22,128 bases of DNA, taken from positions 1-22,128 of the forward strand of contig JAAZCR010000235.1 of NCBI GenBank assembly GCA_012513195.1, in the 5' to 3' direction. The translations under genes were made by a program, and so were the position numbers. The notes under the pieces are model-generated. The model did no database searches. It had not been told where the DNA came from and saw only the letters and a program-made list of their open reading frames with translations. The stretch comes from Bacilli bacterium. GTDB taxonomy: Bacteria > Bacillota_I > Bacilli_A > Haloplasmatales > Haloplasmataceae. Of this stretch, positions 8,109-17,110 are shown in pieces; position 1 is the first letter of the stretch; every line of letters starts with the position of its first letter.

Positions 8109-9480
8109 GCAAGTATATCGGGACTTACAAAGATATGCTGATACGACAGTAGAAATTAACGCATGGGTCAGAAGTAACAGAGCCCAAAAACTTTTTGGTT
8201 TCTTAATGGTCAATGATGGTACCTTTTTTGAAAGTACGCAAGTAGTATATGAAGAAAGTTTAGAAAACTTTAAAGATGTGCAAAAATTCCGTGCTGGCAT
8301 GGCAGTAAGTGTCGTTGGTAAAGTGGTATTAACTCCACAAGCTAAACAGCCCTTTGAGTTAAAGGCAGAAAAAATCGAGTTATTAGGGGACTGTCCAGAA
8401 GATTATCCTATTCAACCAAAACGTCACACCAGAGAATTTTTACGTGAAGTAGCGCATTTACGTCCAAGAACCAACCTCTTTTCCGCAGTATTCAGAGTTA
8501 GATCAATAACTGCTTATGCAATTCATAAATTCTTCCAAGAACGCAACTTTGTATATGTCCATGCACCCATAATTACCGGCAACGATGCTGAAGGTGCAGG
8601 CGAAACATTTAAAGTAACAACCCTAGATTTAGAAAACGTTCCTTTTACTGAAGATAAAAAGGTTGATTATTCAAAAGATTTCTTCGGTAAACCCACTAAC
8701 TTAACCGTTTCTGGTCAACTAGAAGCAGAATGTTTCGCACTTGCCTTTAGAGATGTTTATACCTTTGGACCTACTTTCCGGGCTGAAAATTCCAACACTT
8801 ATAAACATGCCGCTGAGTTCTGGATGATTGAACCAGAAATTGCATTTGCGGATTTAGAAGATGATATGAATCTCGCAGAAGACATGGTTAAATTCATCGT
8901 AAGTTATGTACTTGAAAATGCGAAAGAAGAAATGGCTTTCTTTGATCAATTTGTTGAACCTGGTTTAATTGAACGTCTCATGAAACTAGTAAATAGTAAA
9001 TTCTATCGTTGTACATATACCGAAGCGATTGAAATTCTCAAAAAAGCTCCGAAAAAGTTTGAAAATAAAGTTGAGTGGGGAATGGACCTCGCTAGCGAGC
9101 ATGAACGTTATTTAACTGATGAACATTTCCAAGCCCCCGTCTTTATCACAAACTATCCGAAAGATATCAAAGCCTTCTACATGCGTTTAAACGATGATCA
9201 AAAGACTGTTGCTGCTTGTGACCTATTAGTGCCAGGTGTTGGTGAATTAATAGGTGGCTCACAAAGAGAAGAACGACTTGAAATACTAGAACAACGTATG
9301 AAAGAATTAGGAATCCCTACCGATGAATTATATTGGTACCTTGATTTACGTAAATATGGTGGCGTAAAACATGCAGGTTTCGGATTGGGTTTTGAGCGGA
9401 TGTTGATGTATTTAACGGGAGTTGAAAATATCCGCGATGTTATTCCATTCCCTCGCACTCCAAAGAACTGTGAATTCTAA
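8089..9480 (+). CDS. asnS: Asparaginyl-tRNA synthetase
   Basis: AsnRS charges tRNA-Asn with asparagine, the step sensed by the upstream T-box. At 463 aa it is a class IIb enzyme. The N-terminal OB-fold anticodon-binding domain covers about 1-105. Motif 1 is near residues 138-162. Motif 2 includes [20 protein letters not shown], the AsnRS pattern rather than the AspRS one. Motif 3 is in [15 protein letters not shown], and the enzyme ends [12 protein letters not shown]. Of three in-frame starts (TTG 8074, ATG 8083, ATG 8089), ATG 8089 is best spaced (6 bp) from GAGGAGG at 8076-8082; the others overlap or abut that site. Its start overlaps the end of rmuC, implying translational coupling. A terminator follows at once. 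Confidence 0.97.
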   Translation: MKKVALRQVYRDLQRYADTTVEINAWVRSNRAQKLFGFLMVNDGTFFESTQVVYEESLENFKDVQKFRAGMAVSVVGKVVLTPQAKQPFELKAEKIELLGDCPEDYPIQPKRHTREFLREVAHLRPRTNLFSAVFRVRSITAYAIHKFFQERNFVYVHAPIITGNDAEGAGETFKVTTLDLENVPFTEDKKVDYSKDFFGKPTNLTVSGQLEAECFALAFRDVYTFGPTFRAENSNTYKHAAEFWMIEPEIAFADLEDDMNLAEDMVKFIVSYVLENAKEEMAFFDQFVEPGLIERLMKLVNSKFYRCTYTEAIEILKKAPKKFENKVEWGMDLASEHERYLTDEHFQAPVFITNYPKDIKAFYMRLNDDQKTVAACDLLVPGVGELIGGSQREERLEILEQRMKELGIPTDELYWYLDLRKYGGVKHAGFGLGFERMLMYLTGVENIRDVIPFPRTPKNCEF

Positions 9481-9508
9481 AAAAAAACCGACAAACGTCG
9501 GTTTTTTT
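9481..9508. terminator. Bidirectional terminator between asnS and trkH
   Basis: A perfect 12-bp stem, AAAAAAACCGAC / GTCGGTTTTTTT, with a 4-nt loop and U-runs in both directions. It lies right after the asnS stop and 18 bp beyond the end of convergent trkH, so it can serve both transcripts. Confidence 0.95.
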
Positions 9509-9526
9509 AATGCTTTAATTATTTCT

Positions 9527-10975
9527 TTATGCTTTCTTCCATAACCTAGGTGTGAATAGAACTAAAATAGGAAAAATTTCTAATCTTCCTGCCAGCATAA
9601 TGATAGATAAAATTAGTTTTGAAAAATTTGAGAAAAAAGCGAAATTTTCTGTAGGACCAACTAAATTAAATCCTGGACCTACATTACTTATACATGTTAA
9701 TACTGAAGTTAAACTAGAAAGAAGATCGACATTTTCTATACTTATAATTAATGTTCCTAATAAAACGATGAAAAAATAAGCAATTATAAACGACACTACA
9801 CCGCGCAATACATCCTCTTCTACCCGTTTTTGCTCAAATTTAGTTGTTATAACTTGATTAGGATGGAGTGAGTATTTAATCTCATTTTTTATAGTTTTAC
9901 CTAAAATAATAACTCTTGATAACTTAATACCACCACATGTTGAACCAGCACAACCACCAGTGATCATTAAGATAATTAATATCCACTTAGAAAGTGATGG
10001 CCAGATATTAAAATCAGTAGTAGTTAGTCCAGTTGTTGATATAATTGATGCAACTTGAAAGATAGCATGATGCAGACTATTTCCAAAATTACCATATAAA
10101 TTCATAATATTAATCGCTACAATTAATGTTGAGATAACAACAATTATAACGAAGAATCTAAATTCTTCATTTTTTAGAATTTGTTTACCTTGACCAATTA
10201 AGATGAAATAGTAAAGATTAAAGTTAATCGCAAAAAACAACATAAAAATCGCTATAATAATTTCAGCAGGAATATTTTGATACGCCATAATACTAGAATT
10301 CTTTATACTAAATCCACCTGTTCCCGCTACAGATAAAGCATGGACAACACTATCAAACCATGGTAAACCAGCAATTTTAAGTAAAATCGTAAGAGTTAAG
10401 GTTAATACTATATAAATTAAGTAGAGAATAATGGCTGTTACTTTTACTTTAGATACTAATTTACCAACCTTTGGACCAGGGCTTTCTGCTTTTAAAATAT
10501 ACATGCTGCGAGGATCAACATTAGGGAGAATCGCTAATACAAATACTAAGATTCCCATTCCACCTAACCATTGTGAGAAACTACGCCAAAATAACAATCC
10601 CTTGCTTAAATTCTCTACATCAGATAAAACTGTTGCCCCAGTAGTAGAAAAACCTGAAACGGATTCAAATAAAGCATCAAAAAAGTTATTTACAACACCG
10701 CTAAATATATAAGGTAAACACCCAAAAAGGCTGACAAGAATCCAACTTAAACTGACAATAGCGAATGCTTCTTTTGGAAAGAGATTCGCATTATTTGGTT
10801 TTATTAACTTTACTAATAAAAAACCACATATGCAAAGTATTCCACTAGTGGTAATGAAAGGGACTATCATTTCTGTTTCGTGATATATTAGAGAAATCAT
10901 TAATGGTAAAACTATTAAGGTTGCTTCAACTAACAGAATTTTACCCAATGTTTGAAAGACTATCCTATAATTCAT
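9527..10975 (-). CDS. trkH: TrkH/KtrB-type potassium uptake channel subunit
   Basis: This integral membrane protein is the K+-translocating subunit of a Trk/Ktr system. At 482 aa it contains the four pore-loop repeats of the superfamily, each with a selectivity-filter segment: TTGAT (111-115), GTGGF (218-222), STTGLT (313-318) and NVGPG (431-435). Between them are the paired membrane helices and the GGCAGSTCGGIKLSR segment (340-354), seen in TrkH-type proteins. It starts 5 bp after the trkA stop, with its GGAG site inside the end of trkA, so the two are co-translated. Expression should follow the upstream c-di-AMP riboswitch. I keep the symbol trkH on length and motifs; KtrB is the nearest alternative. 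Confidence 0.94.
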   Translation of the reverse strand: MNYRIVFQTLGKILLVEATLIVLPLMISLIYHETEMIVPFITTSGILCICGFLLVKLIKPNNANLFPKEAFAIVSLSWILVSLFGCLPYIFSGVVNNFFDALFESVSGFSTTGATVLSDVENLSKGLLFWRSFSQWLGGMGILVFVLAILPNVDPRSMYILKAESPGPKVGKLVSKVKVTAIILYLIYIVLTLTLTILLKIAGLPWFDSVVHALSVAGTGGFSIKNSSIMAYQNIPAEIIIAIFMLFFAINFNLYYFILIGQGKQILKNEEFRFFVIIVVISTLIVAINIMNLYGNFGNSLHHAIFQVASIISTTGLTTTDFNIWPSLSKWILIILMITGGCAGSTCGGIKLSRVIILGKTIKNEIKYSLHPNQVITTKFEQKRVEEDVLRGVVSFIIAYFFIVLLGTLIISIENVDLLSSLTSVLTCISNVGPGFNLVGPTENFAFFSNFSKLILSIIMLAGRLEIFPILVLFTPRLWKKA

Positions 10976-10979
10976 AATC

Positions 10980-12335
10980 TTACTCCAATATATCCTCTAA
11001 GTCTCGAATTTGTTTATTTGTTGTTATGACAATAACACTATCTTTTGCTTGCAAGTAGTCATTACCACTAGGAATAATCACTTTATTGTTTCTTATTATA
11101 CTCGCAACTAAGATATTCGGTTTAATGGCTAAATCTTTTAATTTAATACCTGTATATTTGGTAGAATCTGGTATATAGAATTCAATAGCTTCAACTTGAT
11201 TATTGACTAATTGATATAAAGTTTTTACTTCAGAGTCAATCGTATTTTGTAATGAGCGAACATATCGGAGGATAATGTTAGTAGTTACTTCTTTTGGAGT
11301 AACGATCGTATCAAGTTCAGTTTCTCTTAAAATATCAGTAAGATCATAACGATTAATTTTTGTGATAACTTTTGGCACATTCTTCAACTTTGCATAGAGT
11401 GATATAATAATGTTTTCTTCATCAAAACCAGTTAATGTGACTAAAGCATCTACGTATTCAATACCTTCCGCTTGTAGTAGTGTTTGATCACTACCCTCAC
11501 CATGTATTATGTCAGCTTCAGGTAATAATTCGCTCAGTATTTGGCAGCGTTCTTTATCTAATTCAATGATTTTTACTGCGACATTATTATCAATTAACTT
11601 TTGGGCTAGATAATAGGAAATTTTACTTCCACCGATAATCATTACTTGTTTTGCCTTCGTTTTTAATTGACCGATTTTTTTAAAGAATTGATTAATTTCT
11701 GTTTTTTGCGCATATACATAGATTTTATCATCTTCTTGTAAAACGAAACTTCCATCAGGGATATAGGCTTGTTTATCTCTTTCAACGATACATATTAACA
11801 TTTTTAGATTGTATTCTTTACGAATATCCATTATACGTTTACCGATTAAGGGAGAATTTTTGGGAATAGATAATCCCACGATTTCGACACGGTGATTCGC
11901 AAAATGCTCAACTTTTAATGCGCCAGGAAACTTTAAGATTTCATGGATTTCTTCAGCTGTTGCTAGTTCAGGATTTACTGTCATACTAACACCTAATTCA
12001 TTACGGAAGAAGTCCATTTGTTTTGAATATTCAGGATTACGTACACGGGCAATTGTGTGTTTCACACCACATTTTTTGCTTACCAAACAAGAGAGAATGT
12101 TTAACTCATCACTAGGTGTACAGGCAATTAATAGTTCAGCTTTATTAGCTTCAGCTTCCATTAAGATTTCGTAACTCGCACCATTTCCTACAACGCCTTT
12201 AACATCATAGGTATTAACTATATCTTCAACAACATCTGCAAGTATATCAACGACAATAATATCGTGGTTTTCTTTTACGAGGGTATTAATAATAGCTTTA
12301 CCAATTTTTCCTGCACCAACGATAATTATACGCAT
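10980..12335 (-). CDS. trkA: TrkA, peripheral NAD-binding regulatory subunit of K+ uptake
   Basis: This cytoplasmic gating subunit partners TrkH. At 451 aa it has the TrkA two-repeat layout: RCK_N (1-~125), with the nucleotide-binding loop GAGKIG near residues 7-12, and RCK_C (~140-225). A second RCK_N begins KQVMIIGGSKISYYLAQKLI near 230, with the glycine loop degraded to GGSKIS. A second RCK_C (about 370-451) follows. The start MRIIIVGAG at 12335 has GGAGGG at a 7-bp spacing. The reading frame stays open 25 codons further, but that extension runs into the riboswitch terminator and is not coding. RCK_C domains of related KtrA proteins bind c-di-AMP, so this system could be controlled by that nucleotide at both RNA and protein level; the second is inference. 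Confidence 0.95.
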   Translation of the reverse strand: MRIIIVGAGKIGKAIINTLVKENHDIIVVDILADVVEDIVNTYDVKGVVGNGASYEILMEAEANKAELLIACTPSDELNILSCLVSKKCGVKHTIARVRNPEYSKQMDFFRNELGVSMTVNPELATAEEIHEILKFPGALKVEHFANHRVEIVGLSIPKNSPLIGKRIMDIRKEYNLKMLICIVERDKQAYIPDGSFVLQEDDKIYVYAQKTEINQFFKKIGQLKTKAKQVMIIGGSKISYYLAQKLIDNNVAVKIIELDKERCQILSELLPEADIIHGEGSDQTLLQAEGIEYVDALVTLTGFDEENIIISLYAKLKNVPKVITKINRYDLTDILRETELDTIVTPKEVTTNIILRYVRSLQNTIDSEVKTLYQLVNNQVEAIEFYIPDSTKYTGIKLKDLAIKPNILVASIIRNNKVIIPSGNDYLQAKDSVIVITTNKQIRDLEDILE

Positions 12336-12359
12336 TTGTGTTCCCTCCACGTGTAAATT

Positions 12360-12386
12360 AAAAAACCATAGAAAGAAATCTATGGT
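12360..12386 (-). terminator. Riboswitch-controlled terminator upstream of trkA
   Basis: On the minus strand, AACCATAGA / TCTATGGTT (9-bp perfect stem, loop TTTCTT) runs into five U residues. It lies between the aptamer and the trkA ribosome-binding site (12343-12348), the position expected for the OFF state of the switch. Confidence 0.88.
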
Positions 12387-12423
12387 TAAAAATATAAGTA
12401 CTCGTACCATATCTTTCTTTCAT

Positions 12424-12530
12424 AGCTTACGAGGTTAGCTGACGGGCTCGGTTTGAAAGATAACCTAATTTATTTTCGAAATATTCGCCCCAATAAGTGG
12501 TTCCCCCGCTTCTCGTTAGAGAATTAAGCT
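12424..12530 (-). ncRNA. Cyclic di-AMP riboswitch (ydaO-yuaA type) controlling trkA-trkH
   Basis: Read on the minus strand, the leader has the conserved blocks of the ydaO-yuaA aptamer in order: CGGGGGAACCA (12508-12498), TTGGGGCGAAT (12493-12483), and CAGCTAACCTCGTAAGC (12441-12425) preceded by AACCGAGCCCGT. The ends close in a P1 helix, AGCTTA (12530-12525) with TAAGCT (12429-12424). ydaO switches are known to bind c-di-AMP and end transcription prematurely, often ahead of K+ importers. The terminator downstream and the trkAH cargo fit that exactly, so high c-di-AMP should shut off K+ uptake. The assignment is by recognised consensus, not by a covariance search. Confidence 0.93.
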
Positions 12531-12549
12531 GTATACTTAGTACTAATTA

Positions 12550-12578
12550 AGTATAACACTATTCATTAAAATACAAGT
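12550..12578 (-). promoter_or_regulatory. Probable promoter of the riboswitch-trkA-trkH transcript
   Basis: The minus strand has TATACT (12555-12550) as -10. The -35 is less clear: ACTTGT at 12578-12573 has a 17-bp spacer, and TTGTAT at 12576-12571 has only 15 bp. It is about 20 bp upstream of the aptamer, as expected. Confidence 0.55.
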
Positions 12579-12653
12579 ATATAAATTTATTTTACTATCA
12601 ACATATATCATTATATAATCAAATTAAGAAAAGTAAAGGAGATAATCTTAATT

Positions 12654-13076
12654 ATGTGGCTTTTTACATTTTGTGACGAACTGAAGCATTGTATTCTATA
12701 GAAGGTTCAACTTGTTAATGGAGAATTAAATAATATTTCTTTCGTAGAATACATTTATAGAGTTTCTTATTATAAAGAGATTAAACAAGATCGTTACCTA
12801 ATCCTTCAGTCTTTAGTGCTAGAAGATAATGCGAAAATCTGGGAAATGCAAGTGGATGATGTAAAAGGTATAGATGGTATTGTGCATGTGGTAAGTGATA
12901 ATAAACCGAAACAAGATGTTCTTAATCTTAATGGCATATTTATACAAATTTATCAGCATGATAATGATGAAGACTTTCGCGGTTTGGTTAAACTATATCA
13001 ATAGGCTGAAAGAGAAAACACTTCAGTATTGAGACAAATTATTGAGTTTAATGAGATACTGGATAACCATCATTAA
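12654..13076 (+). pseudogene. Unrecognised small gene interrupted by two in-frame TAG codons
   Basis: One frame runs from ATG 12654 to TAA 13074-13076 (141 codons) but contains TAG at 12699-12701 (codon 16) and 13002-13004 (codon 117). The stretch between the stops reads like a real protein: 100 codons, acidic and mixed hydrophobic, including GELNNISFVEYIYRVSYYKE, YLILQSLVLEDNAKIWEMQV and NGIFIQIYQHDNDEDFRGLV. After the first TAG the first usable start in frame is GTG 12816, which leaves about 38 protein-like codons without a start. An AAAGGAG (12635-12641) lies 12 bp before the ATG, and a TATAAT (12615-12620) with a weak TTTACT 18 bp upstream may be a relic promoter. I do not recognise the family. 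TAG ends several intact genes here, so readthrough is less likely than decay. A sequencing error cannot be excluded. Confidence 0.6.
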
Positions 13077-13085
13077 TAGAAATGT

Positions 13086-13114
13086 TTTACAAGTAAATAT
13101 AGTCGTGATAAAAT
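13086..13114 (+). promoter_or_regulatory. Probable promoter of mnmG-rsmG
   Basis: TTTACA (13086-13091) and TAAAAT (13109-13114), each 5/6 to consensus, are separated by 17 bp. They lie about 90 bp before the mnmG start and just after the interrupted gene. Confidence 0.7.
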
Positions 13115-13204
13115 TATGTATTGCATTATTAGAAAAAGTTAATGATGTAAAGGAATAAATAAGACAAAATAATTAATGAAATAAGACACAAAGGAGATGA
13201 GTCT

Positions 13205-15088
13205 ATGTACGACATCATCGTTATTGGTGGTGGACATGCTGGATGTGAAGCAGCGTTAGCTCCAGCACGAATGGGATTAAAAGTGTTAATGGTAACTTCA
13301 AATATAAAACGAATAGCCCACTTAAGTTGTAATCCATCTGTTGGTGGACCAGCTAAAGGGATTGTCGTGCGTGAAATTGATGCCTTAGGTGGCGAGATGG
13401 GAAGAAACACTGATAAATCGCAAATCCAAATGCGTTTACTTAATACAGGTAAAGGACCAGGTGTACAAGCGTTAAGAGCTCAAGCAGACAAGGTTGATTA
13501 TCCTCGTAACATGCAAGAAACGCTATTAAAACAAGAAAATCTAACCATTCTAGAAGCCATGGTTGATGATTTGATCGTTGAAGATAATATCGTTAAAGGT
13601 GTAGTATTAGAAAATAATGAAAAGATTTATAGTAAGGCTGGTATTATCACTACTGGTACTTACTTAAAAGCACGTATCATGATTAGTAGTGAAACACGCG
13701 AAAGCGGTCCAGATAACGAACGACCTGCTAAAAATCTGTCTGATAACTTACGGCGTTTGGGGTTTAAGATGATGCGTCTTAAAACGGGGACACCAGCGCG
13801 GGTTGCGATTGACAGTATCGATTATTCGAAAACCATTATCCAACCTGGTGATCCTGTACCTCGTGCTTTTAGTTTTGATACTACAAATATTAAACCAGTC
13901 GAAGAACAATTACCTTGTTACTTAACATATACTACCGAAGAAACCCATCGAATTATTCGTGAAAATATCACAAAATCATCGATGTATGGAGCAATCGAAA
14001 ATATCGAAAGTCGAGGACCACGTTATTGTCCTTCCATTGAAGATAAAATCATGCGCTTTGCGGATAAACCTCGTCATCAAGTGTTCCTTGAACCTGAAAG
14101 TAAATATATTCCTGAGATTTATCTTCAAGGTTTATCAACAAGTTTACCTCGCGATGTACAAGAACAATTTATTCGTACCATCCCTGGGTTAGAAAATTGT
14201 AAGATTGTAAGATATGCATATGCGATTGAATATGATGCGATTGACCCCCGCCAACTCTGGCCTACATTAGAATCTAAGCTAGTTGAAAATCTCTACTTTG
14301 CAGGGCAAGTCAATGGTACTAGTGGATATGAAGAAGCAGCAGGGCAAGGAATTATGGCAGGTATTAATGCAGCTTTAAAAATTCAAGGAAAAGAGCCATT
14401 AATCTTAAAACGTAATGAAGCGTACATAGGTGTAATGATCGATGATTTAGTAACCAAAGGTACGACGGAACCCTACCGCTTGCTGACTTCCCGTGCTGAA
14501 TATCGTTTACTCTTAAGACATGATAATGCAGATATTCGTTTACGGGAGTATGGCTACAAAATTGGTTTAATTGATGAAGAACGCTATGCACGTTTCCAAC
14601 AAAAACTTCGTAATATCCGTAGTGAGATGGAACGTTTAAAGTCCATACGCATTTATCCCACAGAGGAAGTTAATAGTTATCTTGAAACCATTCCATCAAG
14701 TCCTTTAAGAGAAAATATCATTGCGTTAGAGTTACTAAAACGACCCGAAACTACTTATGAACATATTATTCATATGTTAAAAGAAGATATGCGGTTAACG
14801 AGTGAAGAAAGTGAACAAGTAGAAATCGAAGTAAAATATGAAGGATACATTAAGAAGATGTTACAGCAAGTAGAGAAGTTCGCTAAACTTGAAGAAAAGC
14901 GTATACCAGAAAACATTGATTATAGTAAGATTCCTAATCTAGCCAACGAAGCAAAACAAAAATTAAGCCAAGTGCGTCCTTTAACAATTGGACAGGCACA
15001 ACGTATCTCAGGAGTAAATCCAAGTGATATCGCGATTTTAATGGTCTATTTAGAAACTTATAGACGAAGAGGAAGAAATGATGAATGA
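13205..15088 (+). CDS. mnmG: tRNA uridine-5-carboxymethylaminomethyl modification enzyme MnmG (GidA)
   Basis: This FAD- and NADH-dependent partner of MnmE carries out wobble uridine modification. At 627 aa it is full length. The dinucleotide-binding loop [10 protein letters not shown] lies at residues 8-17. The family signatures [11 protein letters not shown] (near 42-52) and [20 protein letters not shown] are present, as are [20 protein letters not shown] and the C-terminal helical domain that contacts MnmE. The ATG has AAAGGAGATGA directly upstream. Its end overlaps rsmG, so the two are co-translated. It is separated from mnmE by two unrelated RNA-regulated operons and a broken gene, although the two proteins act as one complex. 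Confidence 0.98.
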   Translation: MYDIIVIGGGHAGCEAALAPARMGLKVLMVTSNIKRIAHLSCNPSVGGPAKGIVVREIDALGGEMGRNTDKSQIQMRLLNTGKGPGVQALRAQADKVDYPRNMQETLLKQENLTILEAMVDDLIVEDNIVKGVVLENNEKIYSKAGIITTGTYLKARIMISSETRESGPDNERPAKNLSDNLRRLGFKMMRLKTGTPARVAIDSIDYSKTIIQPGDPVPRAFSFDTTNIKPVEEQLPCYLTYTTEETHRIIRENITKSSMYGAIENIESRGPRYCPSIEDKIMRFADKPRHQVFLEPESKYIPEIYLQGLSTSLPRDVQEQFIRTIPGLENCKIVRYAYAIEYDAIDPRQLWPTLESKLVENLYFAGQVNGTSGYEEAAGQGIMAGINAALKIQGKEPLILKRNEAYIGVMIDDLVTKGTTEPYRLLTSRAEYRLLLRHDNADIRLREYGYKIGLIDEERYARFQQKLRNIRSEMERLKSIRIYPTEEVNSYLETIPSSPLRENIIALELLKRPETTYEHIIHMLKEDMRLTSEESEQVEIEVKYEGYIKKMLQQVEKFAKLEEKRIPENIDYSKIPNLANEAKQKLSQVRPLTIGQAQRISGVNPSDIAILMVYLETYRRRGRNDE

Positions 15089-15788
15089 GCAAAGTTTTAT
15101 TGAATATTGTCGTAATAGTGGGTTAAGTCTTACAGATAAAGAGTTACAGAAGTTTGTTCAATACTATGAAATCTTAATAAAGTACAATGAAATCACCAAC
15201 CTAACATCGATAACTGCTAAAGAAGAAGTATTCTTAAAACACTTTTATGACTCCTTAACACTATTAATATACCATCAATTATCCCATGGCATCACCTTAT
15301 GTGATGTAGGGGCAGGAGCGGGTTTTCCTAGTATTCCTCTTAAAATTGTCCGCCCTGATCTAAAAATAACAATTATAGATTCTTTGGGTAAAAGAATCGA
15401 TTTTATCAATTATCTAGTAAAAATGCTTGATTTAAAAGATGTGGAAGCGTATCATGCCCGTGCTGAAGATTTTGCGAAACAAAAACGCGAAACTTTTGAT
15501 GTGGTGACTGCACGGGCGGTAGCTCGGCTAAACATTTTAAGCGAATTATGCATCCCGCTCGTAAAAGTAAATGGGGAGTTTATCGCTATGAAAGGTCAAA
15601 GTGGTTTTGAAGAGTTACAGGAAGCAAATAATGCGATTACAACTTTAGGATGTAAATTAGCAACACAATACGAGTTTAATCTCCCTGAAGATGCAGGTAA
15701 GCGGTTTATTTTTGCGTTTACAAAAATTACGAAAACCCCAAATAAATATCCACGAAACTATGGTCAAATTAAAAATAAACCATTATAA
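15078..15788 (+). CDS. rsmG: 16S rRNA (guanine527-N7)-methyltransferase RsmG (GidB)
   Basis: RsmG is a SAM-dependent methyltransferase that modifies G527 in the 530 loop of 16S rRNA; its loss gives low-level streptomycin resistance in many bacteria. At 236 aa it shows the SAM-binding loop [20 protein letters not shown] near residues 76-95. Downstream are [14 protein letters not shown], the VTARAVARL segment and AMKGQ, all family features. Two adjacent ATGs (15078, 15081) are possible; the first is about 5 bp from GAGG at 15069-15072 and the second about 8 bp, so the start could be one codon later. It overlaps the mnmG stop by 11 bp. Confidence 0.96.
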   Translation: MMNEQSFIEYCRNSGLSLTDKELQKFVQYYEILIKYNEITNLTSITAKEEVFLKHFYDSLTLLIYHQLSHGITLCDVGAGAGFPSIPLKIVRPDLKITIIDSLGKRIDFINYLVKMLDLKDVEAYHARAEDFAKQKRETFDVVTARAVARLNILSELCIPLVKVNGEFIAMKGQSGFEELQEANNAITTLGCKLATQYEFNLPEDAGKRFIFAFTKITKTPNKYPRNYGQIKNKPL

Positions 15789-15809
15789 TTAACATAAGGT
15801 GGTGATTTC

Positions 15810-17036
15810 ATGGCTTATTTATATGAGGATAAAGAGTTAGTATATGAAAGACAGATGACCTCGTTGAAGAAACGGATTGTCCTTGTTAACTTGACAATTT
15901 TTATTTCCAATCTGATAGCCACACTCATATTAATTTTAAACCAAGTGCCATTTATTGGGTTTTTAGATTTAGTTTTGCCTGTCTTTATTCTTAACCTCGT
16001 AATTTCTTACGCAATTGTGATTAATAAGGATAGCAATGAACAATTGTATCTAGCGATGTATATATCGATAATCGGGACAATTGTCGTTATGATTAATATC
16101 TTTCTGAATGTTAAAAATCCAGCGACATATATGTTGATTTATCTAGCGACGGCAATAATCAGTGTTTATAAAGATAAAAAAGCTATAGGTATCGGCTATT
16201 TAATGGTGTTTATTTTTGGGACGATAATTAATTTCCGTTATGTAGAATACCTTATTCCTAAAGGCTCCCATCAATTATTACCCCTTTTGTTTGAAGGTAT
16301 CTTAATTATCATTTTGGTTGTGCAAGCTATACGAAATATCTTTAATGAAAAGGAAATCGATGCTTTATATAGTGAACTAGACATCCAAAAAGAAGTAGAA
16401 CTTAAATATCATAAGCTTATTTATCAACTTCTTGCTGAAAATAAAGAACTTATTAGTTATACAGATAATTACATAAATGAAGAAACAAAACAAAGGCTTT
16501 ATAACTATGTCGATTTATTCATTGAATCATTTTATATTAAAGAAGATTTAAAAGAAAAAATTGATCGCTATCTAGAACTACAATCATATAAGAGTCCTAA
16601 TAAATTAATTGGTAAAAAACTAACCAGTTATCAATTAAAACGGGAAATCAGTTATTTTGAAGATATGTCTACTTATAAATTATCAAAACTTTTTAGTTTA
16701 ATTCTTTCAATAACTTATAAAAATCAAAAGAACATTAATATCGATAATATAAAAAACTATGCCTCACTTTTTATGAATCCTGACATGACACTTGAACTTC
16801 AAATTCTAGGATTTATTCTTTTATATGAACATCTAAGAACGGAAAAACCATATCTCCATAATTTAAGCCATGATCAAATAGTTGCCTATTTTAAGAGTGA
16901 TGAAGCTAAAGAGATTTTTGGTAAAGAACTAATCGCCTTTTTCTTAACAAATGAAGAAATCTTTAACAATATTTACGAGAATCGAAAAATTAATGAAACA
17001 CCCACACAAGAAGAAACCGTCGAATCAAACAAATAA
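15810..17036 (+). CDS. Unrecognised six-helix membrane protein with cytoplasmic helical domain
   Basis: I do not recognise this 408-aa protein. It has a basic N-terminus, six hydrophobic helices (about 23-43, 50-71, 81-99, 104-119, 126-141, 156-176), then a charged helical linker (about 178-260) and a C-terminal mainly helical domain (about 270-392). No signal peptide is seen. The C-terminal part (IFGKELIAFFLTNEEIF preceded by LSHDQIVAYFKSDEA) faintly resembles the end of HD-GYP domains, but the catalytic HD and GYP residues are absent, so I offer only a degenerate sensor or scaffold as a guess. The ATG has a good AAGGTGGTGA site, 21 bp after rsmG, so it belongs to the mnmG-rsmG transcript. 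It lies where rsmG is normally followed directly by noc. Base composition is like the neighbours. Confidence 0.85.
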   Translation: MAYLYEDKELVYERQMTSLKKRIVLVNLTIFISNLIATLILILNQVPFIGFLDLVLPVFILNLVISYAIVINKDSNEQLYLAMYISIIGTIVVMINIFLNVKNPATYMLIYLATAIISVYKDKKAIGIGYLMVFIFGTIINFRYVEYLIPKGSHQLLPLLFEGILIIILVVQAIRNIFNEKEIDALYSELDIQKEVELKYHKLIYQLLAENKELISYTDNYINEETKQRLYNYVDLFIESFYIKEDLKEKIDRYLELQSYKSPNKLIGKKLTSYQLKREISYFEDMSTYKLSKLFSLILSITYKNQKNINIDNIKNYASLFMNPDMTLELQILGFILLYEHLRTEKPYLHNLSHDQIVAYFKSDEAKEIFGKELIAFFLTNEEIFNNIYENRKINETPTQEETVESNK

Positions 17037-17110
17037 TGACATCAATCGACAGTAAACTAATGTATAATGAATTTAATAGTAATATCTAAAGGTTTTGGGG
17101 TGATGTATAA

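Noticed and set aside
8436..8460. parS-like palindrome around TTTTTACGTGAAGTA
   Set aside because: Only about 11 of 16 bases match the parS consensus, it lies within asnS coding sequence, and its outer arms do not pair.
12336..12410. 25-codon upstream extension of trkA
   Set aside because: It would translate the riboswitch terminator and skip the GGAGGG site placed correctly for the ATG at 12335.
12654..13076. TAG recoding or programmed readthrough in the interrupted gene
   Set aside because: TAG is the ordinary stop of intact genes here (asnA, rmuC, parB), and no recoding element is visible around either TAG.
13129..13410. 93-codon minus-strand frame over the mnmG start
   Set aside because: It is a shadow of the conserved MnmG N-terminus and has no ribosome-binding site.
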